From positions 3,224,001 to 3,288,000 of the forward strand of contig NZ_JAFBBO010000001.1 of the NCBI RefSeq assembly GCF_016907235.1: 64,000 nt of DNA, read 5' to 3'. The stretch is from Oerskovia jenensis. GTDB lineage: Bacteria; Actinomycetota; Actinomycetes; Actinomycetales; Cellulomonadaceae. The notes beneath the pieces were generated by a model. The model made no database searches and was not told where the DNA came from. It saw nothing but the letters and a program-made list of their open reading frames with translations. The translations under genes were made by a program, and so were the position numbers. How positions within the stretch are numbered: the stretch's first letter is position 1; every line of letters starts with the position of its first letter. Positions 27,435-36,503 of the stretch are shown here, one piece after another.

Positions 27435-28763
27435 ATGACGACGACGCCCGTGCAGCGCAGCGCGCAGGACCCGTCCACCCCGTCCTGGTCCCGGGGACGG
27501 GTGGGCCCAGGGGGGCAGGGAGCGCACGACGCCTCGGCCGTGGCCGAGGCCCGCACCCTCGGCGACCGGCTCTCGGCCGCGACCGAGCGCGTCCCGGGCC
27601 CCGTCGCGGTCGTGGACCTCGACGTGTTCGACGCCAACGCGCGCGAGCTCCTGGCCCGCGCGGGCGGCGTGCCCCTGCGGCTCGCGTCCAAGTCGGTGCG
27701 CGTGCGCTCGCTCGTGCGCCGTGCGGGCGAGCTGGGCTTCGCGGGCATCATGGCGTACTCGCTCGCCGAGGCGCTGTGGCTCGTCGAGACCGGCGCGCGC
27801 GACGTCCTGGTCGCGTACCCCACGGTCGACCGCCGGGCGCTCGCCGAGCTCGCCGCGGACCCGGCGGCACGCCGCGAGATCACCCTCATGGTCGACGACG
27901 TCGCGCAGGTCGCGCTCGTCGCCGCGGCGCTCGCGGGGCACCACCCGGGCGAGGACGACGGCGGGGCACCGGACGGTCCGCCCGTCCTGCTCTGCCTCGA
28001 CGTCGACGCGTCGCTGCGCCTGGGCCTCGGCCCGTTCACCGTCCATCTGGGGACCCGCCGCTCGCCCGTCCACACGCCGGCCGAGGCGCGGGCCCTCGCA
28101 CGGGCCATCGCGGACACCCCCGGCCTGCGCGTGCGTGGCCTGATGTTCTACGAGGCGCAGGTCGCGGGCCTGCCCGACACGAGCCCCGCGGTACGGCTGG
28201 TCAAGAAGGCCTCGGTCGCGGACCTGGCCACGCGCCGTGCCGAGGTCCTCGCGGCCGTGAGCGACGTCGTCGGGCACGACCTGGAGCTCGTGAACTCGGG
28301 GGGGACCGGGTCCCTCGAGACCTCGGCCTCGGACCCGGTCGTGACCGAGGTGACGTCGGGCTCGGGGCTGTACGTCCCCGGGCTGTTCGACGCCTACCGG
28401 TCGTTCACCCCGCACCCGTCGGCGTACTTCGGGCTCGACGTCGTGCGCGTGCCGGCGCCCGGCTACGCGACCGCGTTCGCGGGCGGCTACGTGGCCTCGG
28501 GCCCCGCCGGGGCGCTGCGCGTGCCGCGTGTCGTCGAGCCGGGCTGGCGGCTCACGTCGTCGGAGGGCGTGGGCGAGGTCCAGACACCGCTGCGCGCGAC
28601 CCGCGGGGCCGAGCGGCGCCTCGCCGTGGGCGACCGCGTCTGGTTCCGGCACGCCAAGGCCGGCGAGCTCATGGAACGCTTCGACCGTGTGCACCTCGTG
28701 CGCGGGGACCAGGTCGTCGAGGAGGTCCCCACCTACCGGGGTGAGGGCAAGAACTTCGGGTAG
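27435..28763 (+). CDS. fold-type III PLP enzyme (alanine racemase-like amino acid deaminase/aldolase)
   Basis: 442 residues. The N-terminal barrel of the alanine racemase/D-threonine aldolase fold begins VAVVDLDVFDANARELL, with the probable Schiff-base lysine in LRLASKSVRVRS. Further blocks are MAYSLAEALWLV, LCLDVDASLRLG and NSGGTGSLE, and the end VPTYRGEGKNFG is distinctive of this actinobacterial subgroup. Databases call it amino acid deaminase/aldolase; a D-amino acid or hydroxy-amino acid substrate is likely, but which is unknown. Diverges from the lactone oxidase gene. Confidence 0.82.
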   Translation: MTTTPVQRSAQDPSTPSWSRGRVGPGGQGAHDASAVAEARTLGDRLSAATERVPGPVAVVDLDVFDANARELLARAGGVPLRLASKSVRVRSLVRRAGELGFAGIMAYSLAEALWLVETGARDVLVAYPTVDRRALAELAADPAARREITLMVDDVAQVALVAAALAGHHPGEDDGGAPDGPPVLLCLDVDASLRLGLGPFTVHLGTRRSPVHTPAEARALARAIADTPGLRVRGLMFYEAQVAGLPDTSPAVRLVKKASVADLATRRAEVLAAVSDVVGHDLELVNSGGTGSLETSASDPVVTEVTSGSGLYVPGLFDAYRSFTPHPSAYFGLDVVRVPAPGYATAFAGGYVASGPAGALRVPRVVEPGWRLTSSEGVGEVQTPLRATRGAERRLAVGDRVWFRHAKAGELMERFDRVHLVRGDQVVEEVPTYRGEGKNFG

Positions 28764-28861
28764 CGACGCCGTCGGGCACGCCGCGCGTCCCGCCGACGTC
28801 CAGGTGCTGAGAAGTCCGGCGATCCGGGAATAGGCGGACGTCCCGTGCGATTGAGCACGAC

Positions 28862-29257
28862 ATGACGACCCTCCCCGACGCCGCCAAGGCGCTCCTCGAC
28901 ACCCCCGAGTTCGCGACCGTGGCCACGATCGAGGCCGACGGCAGCCCCCAGACGTCGGTCGTGTGGGTCGCGCGCGACGGCGACGACGTCCTCTTCTCGA
29001 CCGTCCACGGCCGCCGCAAGACCGACAACCTGCAGCGGGACCCGCGCCTGAGCGTGCTCGTCTACCCGCGCGACGCGCCCTACCAGTACCTCGAGGTCCG
29101 CGGCGAGGCCGTGATCGAGGAGGACCCCTCGGCCTCGCTCATCCACGCGCTCGCCCAGAAGTACACGGGCGCCGAGCGGTACACGGGCGACGACGACACC
29201 GACAACCGCCGCGTCGTCGTGCGCGTGAAGCCGAGCAAGGTCCACTGGCGCGACTGA
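28862..29257 (+). CDS. PPOX-class, probable F420-dependent oxidoreductase
   Basis: 131 residues, a single split beta-barrel. LLDTPEFATVATIEADGSPQTSVVWVARDGDDVLFSTVHGRRKTDNL is the typical opening, with RLSVLVYPRDAP and a final VRVKPSKVHWRD. Members bind F420, FMN or heme and many are small reductases without a known substrate. ATG 28862 is the natural start. Together with the Ddn-like protein at 9493 it suggests that the organism makes F420. Confidence 0.85.
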   Translation: MTTLPDAAKALLDTPEFATVATIEADGSPQTSVVWVARDGDDVLFSTVHGRRKTDNLQRDPRLSVLVYPRDAPYQYLEVRGEAVIEEDPSASLIHALAQKYTGAERYTGDDDTDNRRVVVRVKPSKVHWRD

Positions 29258-29347
29258 CACCGTCGCGTGCCCCGCCGCGACGGGGGAGAGAGGGCACCGG
29301 GACGCCGCCCCGAGGGGGCGGGTTCTGCCGGGAGGGGTGCGCCCCGG

Positions 29348-29353
29348 TAACCT
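29348..29353 (+). promoter_or_regulatory. -10 hexamer TAACCT for cysS (leaderless type)
   Basis: TAACCT ends 6 bases before GTG 29360. It supports 29360 over the TTG at 29354. Confidence 0.55.
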
Positions 29354-29359
29354 TTGGGC

Positions 29360-30799
29360 GTGAGCCTTCGACTGTTCGACACCGCGACGCGGGACGTGCG
29401 CGCCTTCATCCCTCAGAACCAGGGTGAGGTCGGCATCTACCTGTGTGGGGCGACGGTCCAGTCGGCGCCGCACATCGGGCACATGCGCTCGGCCGTCGCG
29501 TTCGACGTCCTGGTGCGCTGGCTGCGTCGCACGGGCTCGCGCGTGACCCTCATCCGCAACGTCACGGACATCGACGACAAGATCCTCGCCAAGTCCGTCG
29601 ACGCGGGTGAACCCTGGTGGGCGTGGGCCGCGATCAACGAGCGCGCGTTCACGGCCGCCTACGACGCCCTGGGCGTCACACCGCCCACGTACGAGCCCCG
29701 CGCCACGGGGCACGTGCCGGACATGGTCGAGCTCATGACCCGCCTGGTCGACTCGGGGCACGCCTACACGACCGGACCCGGCGACGTGTGGTTCGACGTC
29801 CGCTCGTGGGCCGACTACGGCTCGCTCACCAACCAACGCCTCGAAGACCTCGCCCCCGCCCCGGCGGACCCGGTCGAGGACTCGCTCAAGCGCGACCCCC
29901 GCGACTTCGCGCTCTGGAAGGCCCCCAAGCCCGGCGAGCCCGCCACGGCGTCGTGGGACACCCCGTTCGGCCGCGGACGCCCCGGCTGGCACCTCGAGTG
30001 CTCGGCCATGGCGCACCGCTACCTCGGGAGCACGTTCGACATCCACGGCGGCGGCCTCGACCTGCGCTTCCCGCACCACGAGAACGAGCAGGCACAGTCC
30101 CGCGCCGCCGGAGACGGGTTCGCCCAGTACTGGCTCCACTCCGCCTGGGTCACCCAGGGCGGCGCCAAGATGAGCAAGTCGCTCGGCAACGGGCTCCTGG
30201 TGCGCGAGGTGCTCAGCACGACCAGCCCGGCCGTGCTGCGCTACGCGCTCGCGTCCGTCCAGTACCGCTCGATGCTCGAGTGGACGCAGGACACCGTGAC
30301 CGAGGCCGAGGCGACGTGGGAGCGGCTCAGCGGGTTCGTGCAGCGCGCGGGCGAGCGCGTCGGCGCGATCGACGCCTCGGACGTCCAGCAGGCCGAGCTC
30401 CCGGCGGCCTTCGTGGCCGCCATGGACGACGACCTCAACGTGCCCGCGGCCCTCGCCGTCGTGCACGAGCACCTGCGCGCGGGGAACTCGGCGCTCGCCG
30501 ACCGCTCCCCGGCCGCGGACGCCGTCGCCCGTCACCACCTCGTCGCCCTCCGGGCGATGCTCGACGTCCTGGGGCTCGACCCCGCGGGCGAGCAGTGGGC
30601 CGACGCCGGGGACACCCGGTACCGCCAGGCGCTCGACGCGGTCGTCACGGCCGAGCTCGACGCCCGCGCGCAGGCCCGGGCAGCACGCGACTTCGCCACC
30701 TCCGACACGATCAGGGACCGTCTCGCGGTCGCCGGGATCGTCGTCGAGGACTCCAGCGACGGGGCCCGCTGGTCCCTCGCTGCACGCCAGGGCACCTGA
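29360..30799 (+). CDS. cysS: cysteine--tRNA ligase
   Basis: Charges tRNA-Cys. About 479 residues. The class I HIGH motif is PHIGHMRS, preceded by the zinc ligand in YLCGATVQ; the other zinc ligands lie in WHLECSAM and [16 protein letters not shown] is intact in AKMSKSLGN. The C-terminal helical DALR domain (about 340-479) is present. GTG 29360 is the start by the -10 position. It precedes rlmB, an order conserved in actinobacteria; ispF, its usual upstream neighbour, lies 5 kb away here because other genes intervene. Confidence 0.96.
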   Translation: MSLRLFDTATRDVRAFIPQNQGEVGIYLCGATVQSAPHIGHMRSAVAFDVLVRWLRRTGSRVTLIRNVTDIDDKILAKSVDAGEPWWAWAAINERAFTAAYDALGVTPPTYEPRATGHVPDMVELMTRLVDSGHAYTTGPGDVWFDVRSWADYGSLTNQRLEDLAPAPADPVEDSLKRDPRDFALWKAPKPGEPATASWDTPFGRGRPGWHLECSAMAHRYLGSTFDIHGGGLDLRFPHHENEQAQSRAAGDGFAQYWLHSAWVTQGGAKMSKSLGNGLLVREVLSTTSPAVLRYALASVQYRSMLEWTQDTVTEAEATWERLSGFVQRAGERVGAIDASDVQQAELPAAFVAAMDDDLNVPAALAVVHEHLRAGNSALADRSPAADAVARHHLVALRAMLDVLGLDPAGEQWADAGDTRYRQALDAVVTAELDARAQARAARDFATSDTIRDRLAVAGIVVEDSSDGARWSLAARQGT

Positions 30800-30896
30800 C
30801 GGGTACCCAGGCCCGACGGCCGGACGTGGCCCCGTGAAGGGGCCGGGATCCGCCACCACAACTTCACTCGCACACAACGACCGACGGGGCAGACCC

Positions 30897-31919
30897 ATGG
30901 CTGGAAACTCACAACGACGCGGCGCGACCCGCAGCAGCAACAAGAAGGGCGCCGTCGCCGGTACGGGCGGCAAGAACCGCCGCGCCCTCGAGGGCCGCGG
31001 CCCGACGCCCAAGGCCGAGGACCGCACCTACCACAAGGCCCACAAGGCGAAGGCGGCCTCCGAGCGCCGCGAGGCCACCTCGACCGGCCCCCGCTCCCAC
31101 GACGCGAAGAGCGCGGCTCGCGGAGGACGCCCCAGCGGTCGCACGCCGTCGCGCACGACGCGGTCGAGCAGTGCGAACGAGGTCGTCAACGGCCGCAACG
31201 CCGTGCTCGAGGCCCTGCGCGCGTACATCCCCGTCTCCGCGGTGTACATCGCGACGCGCCTCGAGGCCGACGACCGCACCAAGGAGATCCTGAACATCGC
31301 GTCGGGGCGCGGGTACAACCTCCTCGAGGTCACCAAGGCCGAGCTCGACCGCATGACCGACGGCTCGGTCCACCAGGGCGTCGCGATCCAGGTCCCGCCG
31401 TACGACTACGCCGACCCCGAGGACCTGCTCGACCGCGCGCACGAGGCCGGCGAGCCCCCGCTCATCGTGGCCCTCGACGGCGTGACCGACCCGCGCAACC
31501 TCGGTGCCGTCCTGCGCTCCGCGGGGGCTTTCGGGGCGCACGGCGTCCTGGTGCCCGAGCGCCGCGCGGCCGGCGTCACGGCCTCGGCCTGGAAGGTGTC
31601 CGCGGGCGCCGCGGCGCGCGTGCCCGTGGCCCGCGCGACCAACCTCGTGCGCACCCTCACCGAGTACAAGGCGGCAGGCTGCTTCATCGTCGGCCTCGAC
31701 GGCGGCGGCCCGGTCTCGGTGGGCGAGCTCGCGTTCGGCAAGGACCCGCTCGTGCTCGTCGTCGGGTCCGAGGGCAAGGGGCTCTCGCGCCTCGTGCGCG
31801 AGACGTGCGACGTCGTCGCGTCGATCCCGATCCTCTCGGACGTCGAGTCGCTCAACGCGGGCGTCGCGGCGGGCATCTCGCTGTACGAGGTCGCGCGCCT
31901 GCGCGCCGCGGAGGACTGA
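30897..31919 (+). CDS. rlmB: 23S rRNA (guanosine-2'-O-)-methyltransferase RlmB / TrmH family
   Basis: SpoU-family methyltransferase that modifies ribosomal RNA. 340 residues. About the first 95 are very basic and low in complexity (Lys/Arg/Ser/Gly), probably a disordered RNA-binding tail as in other actinobacterial members. A substrate-binding domain follows (ANEVVNGRNAVLEAL), then the SPOUT knot domain with DGVTDPRNLGAVLRSA, LVVGSEGKGLS and IPILSDVESLNAGVAAGISLYE, the knot and AdoMet site. ATG 30897 begins at the conserved MAGNSQRRG. Co-transcription with cysS is likely. Confidence 0.93.
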   Translation: MAGNSQRRGATRSSNKKGAVAGTGGKNRRALEGRGPTPKAEDRTYHKAHKAKAASERREATSTGPRSHDAKSAARGGRPSGRTPSRTTRSSSANEVVNGRNAVLEALRAYIPVSAVYIATRLEADDRTKEILNIASGRGYNLLEVTKAELDRMTDGSVHQGVAIQVPPYDYADPEDLLDRAHEAGEPPLIVALDGVTDPRNLGAVLRSAGAFGAHGVLVPERRAAGVTASAWKVSAGAAARVPVARATNLVRTLTEYKAAGCFIVGLDGGGPVSVGELAFGKDPLVLVVGSEGKGLSRLVRETCDVVASIPILSDVESLNAGVAAGISLYEVARLRAAED

Positions 31920-31937
31920 GACCCCGTCCCGTTCGTC

Positions 31938-31986
31938 CAGGGCGCCCCGTCGCACCACCTTCCTGGTGGCGCGGCGGGGCGCCCTG
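31938..31986. terminator. 12-bp hairpin after rlmB
   Basis: 31938-31949 (CAGGGCGCCCCG) pairs exactly with 31975-31986; the interior also holds an ACCACC/GGTGG stem. It starts 18 bases after the rlmB stop. Confidence 0.8.
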
Positions 31987-32104
31987 CGTCGTCCGGGGGT
32001 CTCGACGCGCCGGTACGGCCTTCGCGCGCGCTGCGACGCGAGGCGCGGGCGGGGAGGGCGGGTGTGCGGGTGCGCCGGAGAGCGGCCCGAGGGATGCTCA
32101 CGAG

Positions 32105-32815
32105 ATGGACCCCGAACCCGTGCACCGGCACTACCGGGTGCTGCTCCTGGTCCTGACCTTCTCCACGGGCATCATCGACGGCATCTGCTACCTGGCCCTC
32201 GACCAGGTCTTCACGGCCAACATGACGGGCAACGTGCTGATACTCGGGATGGGCCTGGCCGGGGGACAGGACGTCCCGACGGCCGGTCCGCTCGTGGCCC
32301 TGGCGGCGTACGTCGCGGGCGCGGCGATCGCCGGGTACGCCTTCCGGAACCAGCCTGCGGGCTGGCACCGGACGACGACCGGCCTGTTCGCCGGGGTCGG
32401 TCTCGGGGTGCTCGTGGCGTCCCTCGTGGCGCACCTGGTCGGACGGCCAGGAGGATGGCGCCTGCTCGTGCTGGTCGCCGTGCTCGGGGTGTCGATGGGA
32501 GTCCAGGCGGCGACGGCGCGACACCTGTCGGTCAAGGACCTGACGACCGTCGTGGTCACCTCGACCCTCACGGGACTGGCCGCGGACTCCTTCCAGGACG
32601 GCCGGGGTCGGCGGGCCTGGGTCCGTCGGGTCTCCGCGGTGGTCGCGCTCGGGAGCGGCGCGGCCGTGGGGGCGCTCCTTCTGCGTGCGGGGACAGGGAT
32701 CGCGCTGGTGGTGCCCGGGGCGATCGCGCTCGGGGCCGCGGTCGTGGGAGAGGCGTACCGCCGCACGGACCGCCGGAGGGCGAGTGCCCGGCCCCCCGGC
32801 GCCGAGGCCGGGTAG
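32105..32815 (+). CDS. DUF1275 (YoaK-family) membrane protein
   Basis: 236 residues with about six membrane helices. The YoaK/DUF1275 pattern is clear from TFSTGIIDGICYLALDQVFTANMTGNVL, then GVQAATARHLSVKDLTTVVVTSTLTGLA. The function of the family is unknown to me. ATG 32105 starts just before the first conserved helix and is preceded by GAGGGA. The end is a short basic tail. It converges with the DUF4032 gene across 39 bases that can form a small hairpin (about 32825-32848). Confidence 0.85.
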   Translation: MDPEPVHRHYRVLLLVLTFSTGIIDGICYLALDQVFTANMTGNVLILGMGLAGGQDVPTAGPLVALAAYVAGAAIAGYAFRNQPAGWHRTTTGLFAGVGLGVLVASLVAHLVGRPGGWRLLVLVAVLGVSMGVQAATARHLSVKDLTTVVVTSTLTGLAADSFQDGRGRRAWVRRVSAVVALGSGAAVGALLLRAGTGIALVVPGAIALGAAVVGEAYRRTDRRRASARPPGAEAG

Positions 32816-32854
32816 CCGGAGCCCTGGCCCCGAGCACGGCCTCGGGCCCGGGGG

Positions 32855-34096
32855 CTACTCCTGCCGGTCGACCTCACCGGGGGCGAGGCCCAGGATCGCC
32901 TTCTCGTCGGGTCGGTGCCGCAGGACGTTCTCGACGTAGGAGGCCGTGGCCTCGGGCATGGGGATGTCGCGGCCGGCCTTCTCCGAGATGAACCAACGGT
33001 GGTCGAGGATCTCGTGGAAGAGCTGGGCGGGCTGCAGCTTGCGCCGCAGGTCGCGCGGCACGGCCTGGATCGTGGGCTCGAAGACCCCGCTGAGCCAGTC
33101 GTGCGCGACGAACTCCTCGTCGTCGTTCTGGCGTTCGGCGGCGGCCCGGTAGGAGTCGAGGTCGTTGAGCAGGCGCCGGGCCTGGTTCTCCTGGACGTCG
33201 AGCCCCGTGAGGCGCAGGAGACGGCGTGCGTGGTGCCCCGCGTCGACGACCTTGGGCTGGATCTGGACGGTCGTGCCGTCGATGTCGGTCGTGATGGCGA
33301 GCTCGCCCACGTCGAAACCCAGGTTGTTGAGCCGCTCGATGCGCGCGGCGACGCGCCAGCGCTCGTCCGAGGCGAACGTCTCGGCGTTCGTCAGGGCGTC
33401 CCAGAGCTCGTTGTAGCGGGCGACGAGCGCGTCCCCCACGAGGATCTCGTCGATGTCCTCGTCGAGCAGCTCGCCCGCGGACAGGTCCATGAGCTCGCCG
33501 ATGATGTTGGTCCGGGCGAGGTCGACGTCGTAGCTGCGCTGGCCGGGGCTCAGCTCGCGGTGCAGGTCACCGGTCTCGGCGTCCACGAGGTAGGCCGCGA
33601 AGGTCTCGGCGTCTCGGCGGAAGAGCGTGTTGGACAGGGACACGTCGCCCCAGTAGAAGCCGATGAGGTGCAGGCGCACGAGCAGCACCGCGAGGGCGTC
33701 GATGAGGCGCGTCGCGGTGTCCGGTTGGAGGGCCTGGCTGAAGAGCGCGCGGTAGGGCAGCGAGAACTGCAGGTGCTCGGTGATGAGCACGGCCTCGAGC
33801 CGTTCGCCGTTCGCGTCGCTCCGGCCGGTGATGACGCCCACGGGCACGACGCTGGGGACGTCGAGGCGGCTGAGCTGGCGCAGCAGCTCGTACTCGCGGT
33901 ACGCGACGGACTCGCCGATCTCCTTGATCGCGATGACGCGGCCGGACATGCGCACGAAGCGCACGATGTGGCGCGAGATACCGCGGGGGAGAGCCGCGAG
34001 GACGCTGTCCGGCCACTCCTCCAGGGGGATGTCCCAGGGGAGGTCGAGCAGTGCTGGGTCGGGGGCTGACGCGGTGATCTGCAGGTTCTGCACCAT
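32855..34096 (-). CDS. DUF4032 protein with kinase-like fold
   Basis: 413 residues from ATG 34096, with AAAGGA upstream. The N-terminal 230 residues look like a small-molecule or Kdo/RIO-type kinase: a probable ATP lysine in VIAIKEIGES, a catalytic-loop-like GFYWGDVSLSNTLF and a metal-site-like YLVDAETGDLH. The C-terminal half is the DUF4032 region with HDWLSGVFEPTI and FHEILDHRWFISEKAGRDI. No substrate is known to me. It stands alone between the sugar ABC ATPase and the DUF1275 gene. Confidence 0.82.
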   Translation of the reverse strand: MVQNLQITASAPDPALLDLPWDIPLEEWPDSVLAALPRGISRHIVRFVRMSGRVIAIKEIGESVAYREYELLRQLSRLDVPSVVPVGVITGRSDANGERLEAVLITEHLQFSLPYRALFSQALQPDTATRLIDALAVLLVRLHLIGFYWGDVSLSNTLFRRDAETFAAYLVDAETGDLHRELSPGQRSYDVDLARTNIIGELMDLSAGELLDEDIDEILVGDALVARYNELWDALTNAETFASDERWRVAARIERLNNLGFDVGELAITTDIDGTTVQIQPKVVDAGHHARRLLRLTGLDVQENQARRLLNDLDSYRAAAERQNDDEEFVAHDWLSGVFEPTIQAVPRDLRRKLQPAQLFHEILDHRWFISEKAGRDIPMPEATASYVENVLRHRPDEKAILGLAPGEVDRQE

Positions 34097-34181
34097 GACA
34101 GGTCCTTTCTCCGCGGTGGCCGGTCGCATGCGGGGGTGTGGCGGCGCGGACGTTCCGCACCACCGGGAAGGATATGCGAAA

Positions 34182-34213
34182 GGGGCGGACCCGGCTGTCG
34201 CCGAGCCCGCCCC
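34182..34213. terminator. hairpin after the sugar ABC ATPase gene
   Basis: GGGGCGG (34182-34188) pairs with CCGCCCC (34207-34213), with an inner CGGC/GCCG. It lies 15 bases past the stop of the minus-strand gene at 34228. Confidence 0.5.
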
Positions 34214-34227
34214 CGTGTCGCGCTGGG

Positions 34228-35349
34228 TCAGCTGAGGCGCAGGCCCGTCGCGGTCGAGAAGACGTGCGTGTTGCCCGGGCGGATCGCCACGTAGATGCGC
34301 TCGCCCTTGGCGGGCACGTTGCGCGGGTCGACGCGGACGATGATCTGGTTGTCGCCGGCACCCGAGTGGATGTCCGTGGTCGCCAGGTCGCCCTTGAGGG
34401 TGCCGTAGACGAACGCGTCGGAGCCGAGCTCCTCGACGATGTTGACCTCGACGGGGAACGCGCTCTCGTTGGCCTGCGAGGTGACCTCGAGGGCCTCGGG
34501 GCGGAAGCCGAGCGTGATCTTGCCCTTGTCGGCGTCGGTCAGCTTGGCCGTGGCCTCGCGCTCGAGCGGGATGCGGGCCGGGCCGACCTCGGCGAGGCCG
34601 TTGTTCACGGAGAACGTGCCGAGGTTCATCGCGGGGGAGCCGATGAAGCCGGCGACGAAGACGTTGGCGGGGGTGTCGTACATGTCGCGCGGCGTGCCGA
34701 CCTGCTGCAGGAGACCGTCCTTGAGGACCGCGATGCGGTCACCCATGGTGAGGGCCTCGGTCTGGTCGTGCGTGACGTAGACGGTCGTGACGCCGAGGCG
34801 GCGCTGGAGCGACGCGATCTGCGTACGGGTCTGGACGCGGAGCTTGGCGTCGAGGTTCGACAGCGGCTCGTCCATGAGGAACACCTGGGGCTGACGCACG
34901 ATCGCGCGACCCATGGCGACACGCTGACGCTGGCCACCGGAGAGCGCCTTGGGCTTGCGGTCCAGGTACTCCGTGAGGTCGAGGATCTTCGCAGCCTCCT
35001 CGACGCGCTGGCGGATGTCCGCCTTGGGCGTGCCGGCGATCTTCAGCGCGAAGCCCATGTTGTCCGCGACGGACATGTGGGGGTACAGCGCGTAGTTCTG
35101 GAACACCATCGCGATGTCGCGGTCCTTGGGCTGCACGTCGGTGACGTCGCGGTCACCGATGAAGATGTGTCCGCCGTTGACGTCCTCGAGGCCCGCGAGC
35201 ATGCGGAGCGACGTCGACTTGCCACAACCCGAGGGGCCCACGAGGACGAGGAACTCGCCGTCCTCGATGTGCAGGTTGAGCTGGTCCACCGCAGGGCGCT
35301 CGGTCCCCGGGTAGAGCCGCGTTGCGTGGTCGAAAGTGACCGTAGCCAT
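34228..35349 (-). CDS. ugpC: sugar ABC transporter ATP-binding protein (UgpC/MsmK/MalK type)
   Basis: ATPase that powers uptake of sugars or glycerol phosphates. 373 residues. Walker [11 protein letters not shown]-loop FQNYALYPHM, signature LSGGQRQRVAMGRA, Walker B VFLMDEPLSNLDAKLR and switch His VTHDQTEA are all intact. The C-terminal TOBE domain (about 240-373) is the sort that binds regulators in MalK. No permeases or binding protein are nearby, so it is probably a shared ATPase serving several sugar transporters, as MsiK does in Streptomyces (inference). ATG 35349 has GGAGGG upstream. Confidence 0.93.
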   Translation of the reverse strand: MATVTFDHATRLYPGTERPAVDQLNLHIEDGEFLVLVGPSGCGKSTSLRMLAGLEDVNGGHIFIGDRDVTDVQPKDRDIAMVFQNYALYPHMSVADNMGFALKIAGTPKADIRQRVEEAAKILDLTEYLDRKPKALSGGQRQRVAMGRAIVRQPQVFLMDEPLSNLDAKLRVQTRTQIASLQRRLGVTTVYVTHDQTEALTMGDRIAVLKDGLLQQVGTPRDMYDTPANVFVAGFIGSPAMNLGTFSVNNGLAEVGPARIPLEREATAKLTDADKGKITLGFRPEALEVTSQANESAFPVEVNIVEELGSDAFVYGTLKGDLATTDIHSGAGDNQIIVRVDPRNVPAKGERIYVAIRPGNTHVFSTATGLRLS

Positions 35350-35606
35350 GATGGGTACATCCCTCCACCGGCAGGTACGTGCCGGACGATCCGTTGTGTA
35401 GTGACGTGCCGCGCTTTCACGTGGTGCGTGTCTGCTGTGACACAGAAGAAGTCGAACCTCCAGGGCTTCCGGTCTCCCGGGGACCCGGTGGTCCGACGTC
35501 ATCGTTGCTCGGCATCCTACCCCCGGTTCCTGAGTTCTCCGTCACACCCAGGTCACGTCCAGGTCACGGTCACGGAGCGCCGCTCCTGCGCCCCCTCGTG
35601 CGCCGC

Positions 35607-36503
35607 TCAGGCGCCCAGCAGGTCGGCGAGAGCGGTCAGGGCCGCTGCGGCCGCGGCGGGGTCGGGGACGCGGAACGCGGCGAGGGTCTCGCCCGCGCCC
35701 ACCTTGATGCCCACGTCGTGCGGGCCGAGCACCGCGAAGGCGCGCTCGTCGGTCACGTCGTCGCCCAGGTAGAGCACGGCCGGGGACCCGAGGCGCTCGC
35801 GCAGCGCGTCGAGCGCGATGCCCTTGGACGTGCTCGTGACCGCGATCTCGACGACGTCCTTGCCTGCCATGACGTGGGCGCCCAGCCGTTCGCCGAGGTC
35901 GACCGCGGCGGCCGACGCGGCGGCTGCCGGGCCGGCGGGGGACAGCCGGGTGTGCAGGACCGCGGCCGAGGGCTTGTGCTCGACCCAGGCACCCTCGACC
36001 GGGGCCGCGATCTCCTCGAGACCTGCCGTGACGCCCGCCAGGAGCTCGCGTTGGGCGTCGTCGAGGGCGACGGGGATGAGGCGGACGCGCGCCTCCGTGC
36101 CGTCGGCGCGCACGTGGCGCTCGTCGTCGGCCCCGTCCCGGAGGGGCGCGAGCACCTCGCCGGTCTCCGCGCCGTGGCTACCGACGAGCAGCGCCCCGGG
36201 CGGCGGCGACGCGAGGTGCGCGAGGTCCTCGATCCGCCGTCCCGACACGAGCGCGACGCGCACCCGGTCGGGTCCGCACGCCGCGAGCCGGGCGAGCGCG
36301 AGGGCGGAGCCCGGGGTGGGGCGCGACGCGAGCGGGTCGTCCCCGAGCGGGGCGAGGACCCCGTCGAAGTCGCTCGCCACGAGGACGGGGCCGGGCCGTG
36401 CGCCGGTGCGCGCCGTCCCGGCCGCGCTCGCGAAGGCCGCGAGGGCCGCGGTGAGGTCGGCGGCCCCGCCGGTCGTGGTGTGCTCGGTGCCCGACGGCGT
36501 CAC
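35607..36503 (-). CDS. otsB: trehalose-6-phosphate phosphatase
   Basis: Removes phosphate from trehalose-6-phosphate, the second step of the OtsAB route. 298 residues of the HAD superfamily: motif [14 protein letters not shown] with the nucleophile Asp, motif [10 protein letters not shown], a cap domain with SHGAE, WVEHK, and motif [20 protein letters not shown] 36503 overlaps the otsA stop, so the two are translationally coupled. The first 30 residues are Thr/Ala/Gly-rich and not part of the fold. Confidence 0.94.
   Translation of the reverse strand: MTPSGTEHTTTGGAADLTAALAAFASAAGTARTGARPGPVLVASDFDGVLAPLGDDPLASRPTPGSALALARLAACGPDRVRVALVSGRRIEDLAHLASPPPGALLVGSHGAETGEVLAPLRDGADDERHVRADGTEARVRLIPVALDDAQRELLAGVTAGLEEIAAPVEGAWVEHKPSAAVLHTRLSPAGPAAAASAAAVDLGERLGAHVMAGKDVVEIAVTSTSKGIALDALRERLGSPAVLYLGDDVTDERAFAVLGPHDVGIKVGAGETLAAFRVPDPAAAAAALTALADLLGA

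Noticed and set aside
27399-28694. Upstream extension of the lactone oxidase frame on the minus strand
   Set aside because: It runs antisense through the PLP-enzyme gene, and the flavin domain starts properly at 27398.
35521-35600. AGGTCAC(G) copies near 35552-35575 as a regulator site before the sugar ABC ATPase gene
   Set aside because: Only two or three short, irregular copies with no matching promoter; not distinguishable from chance.
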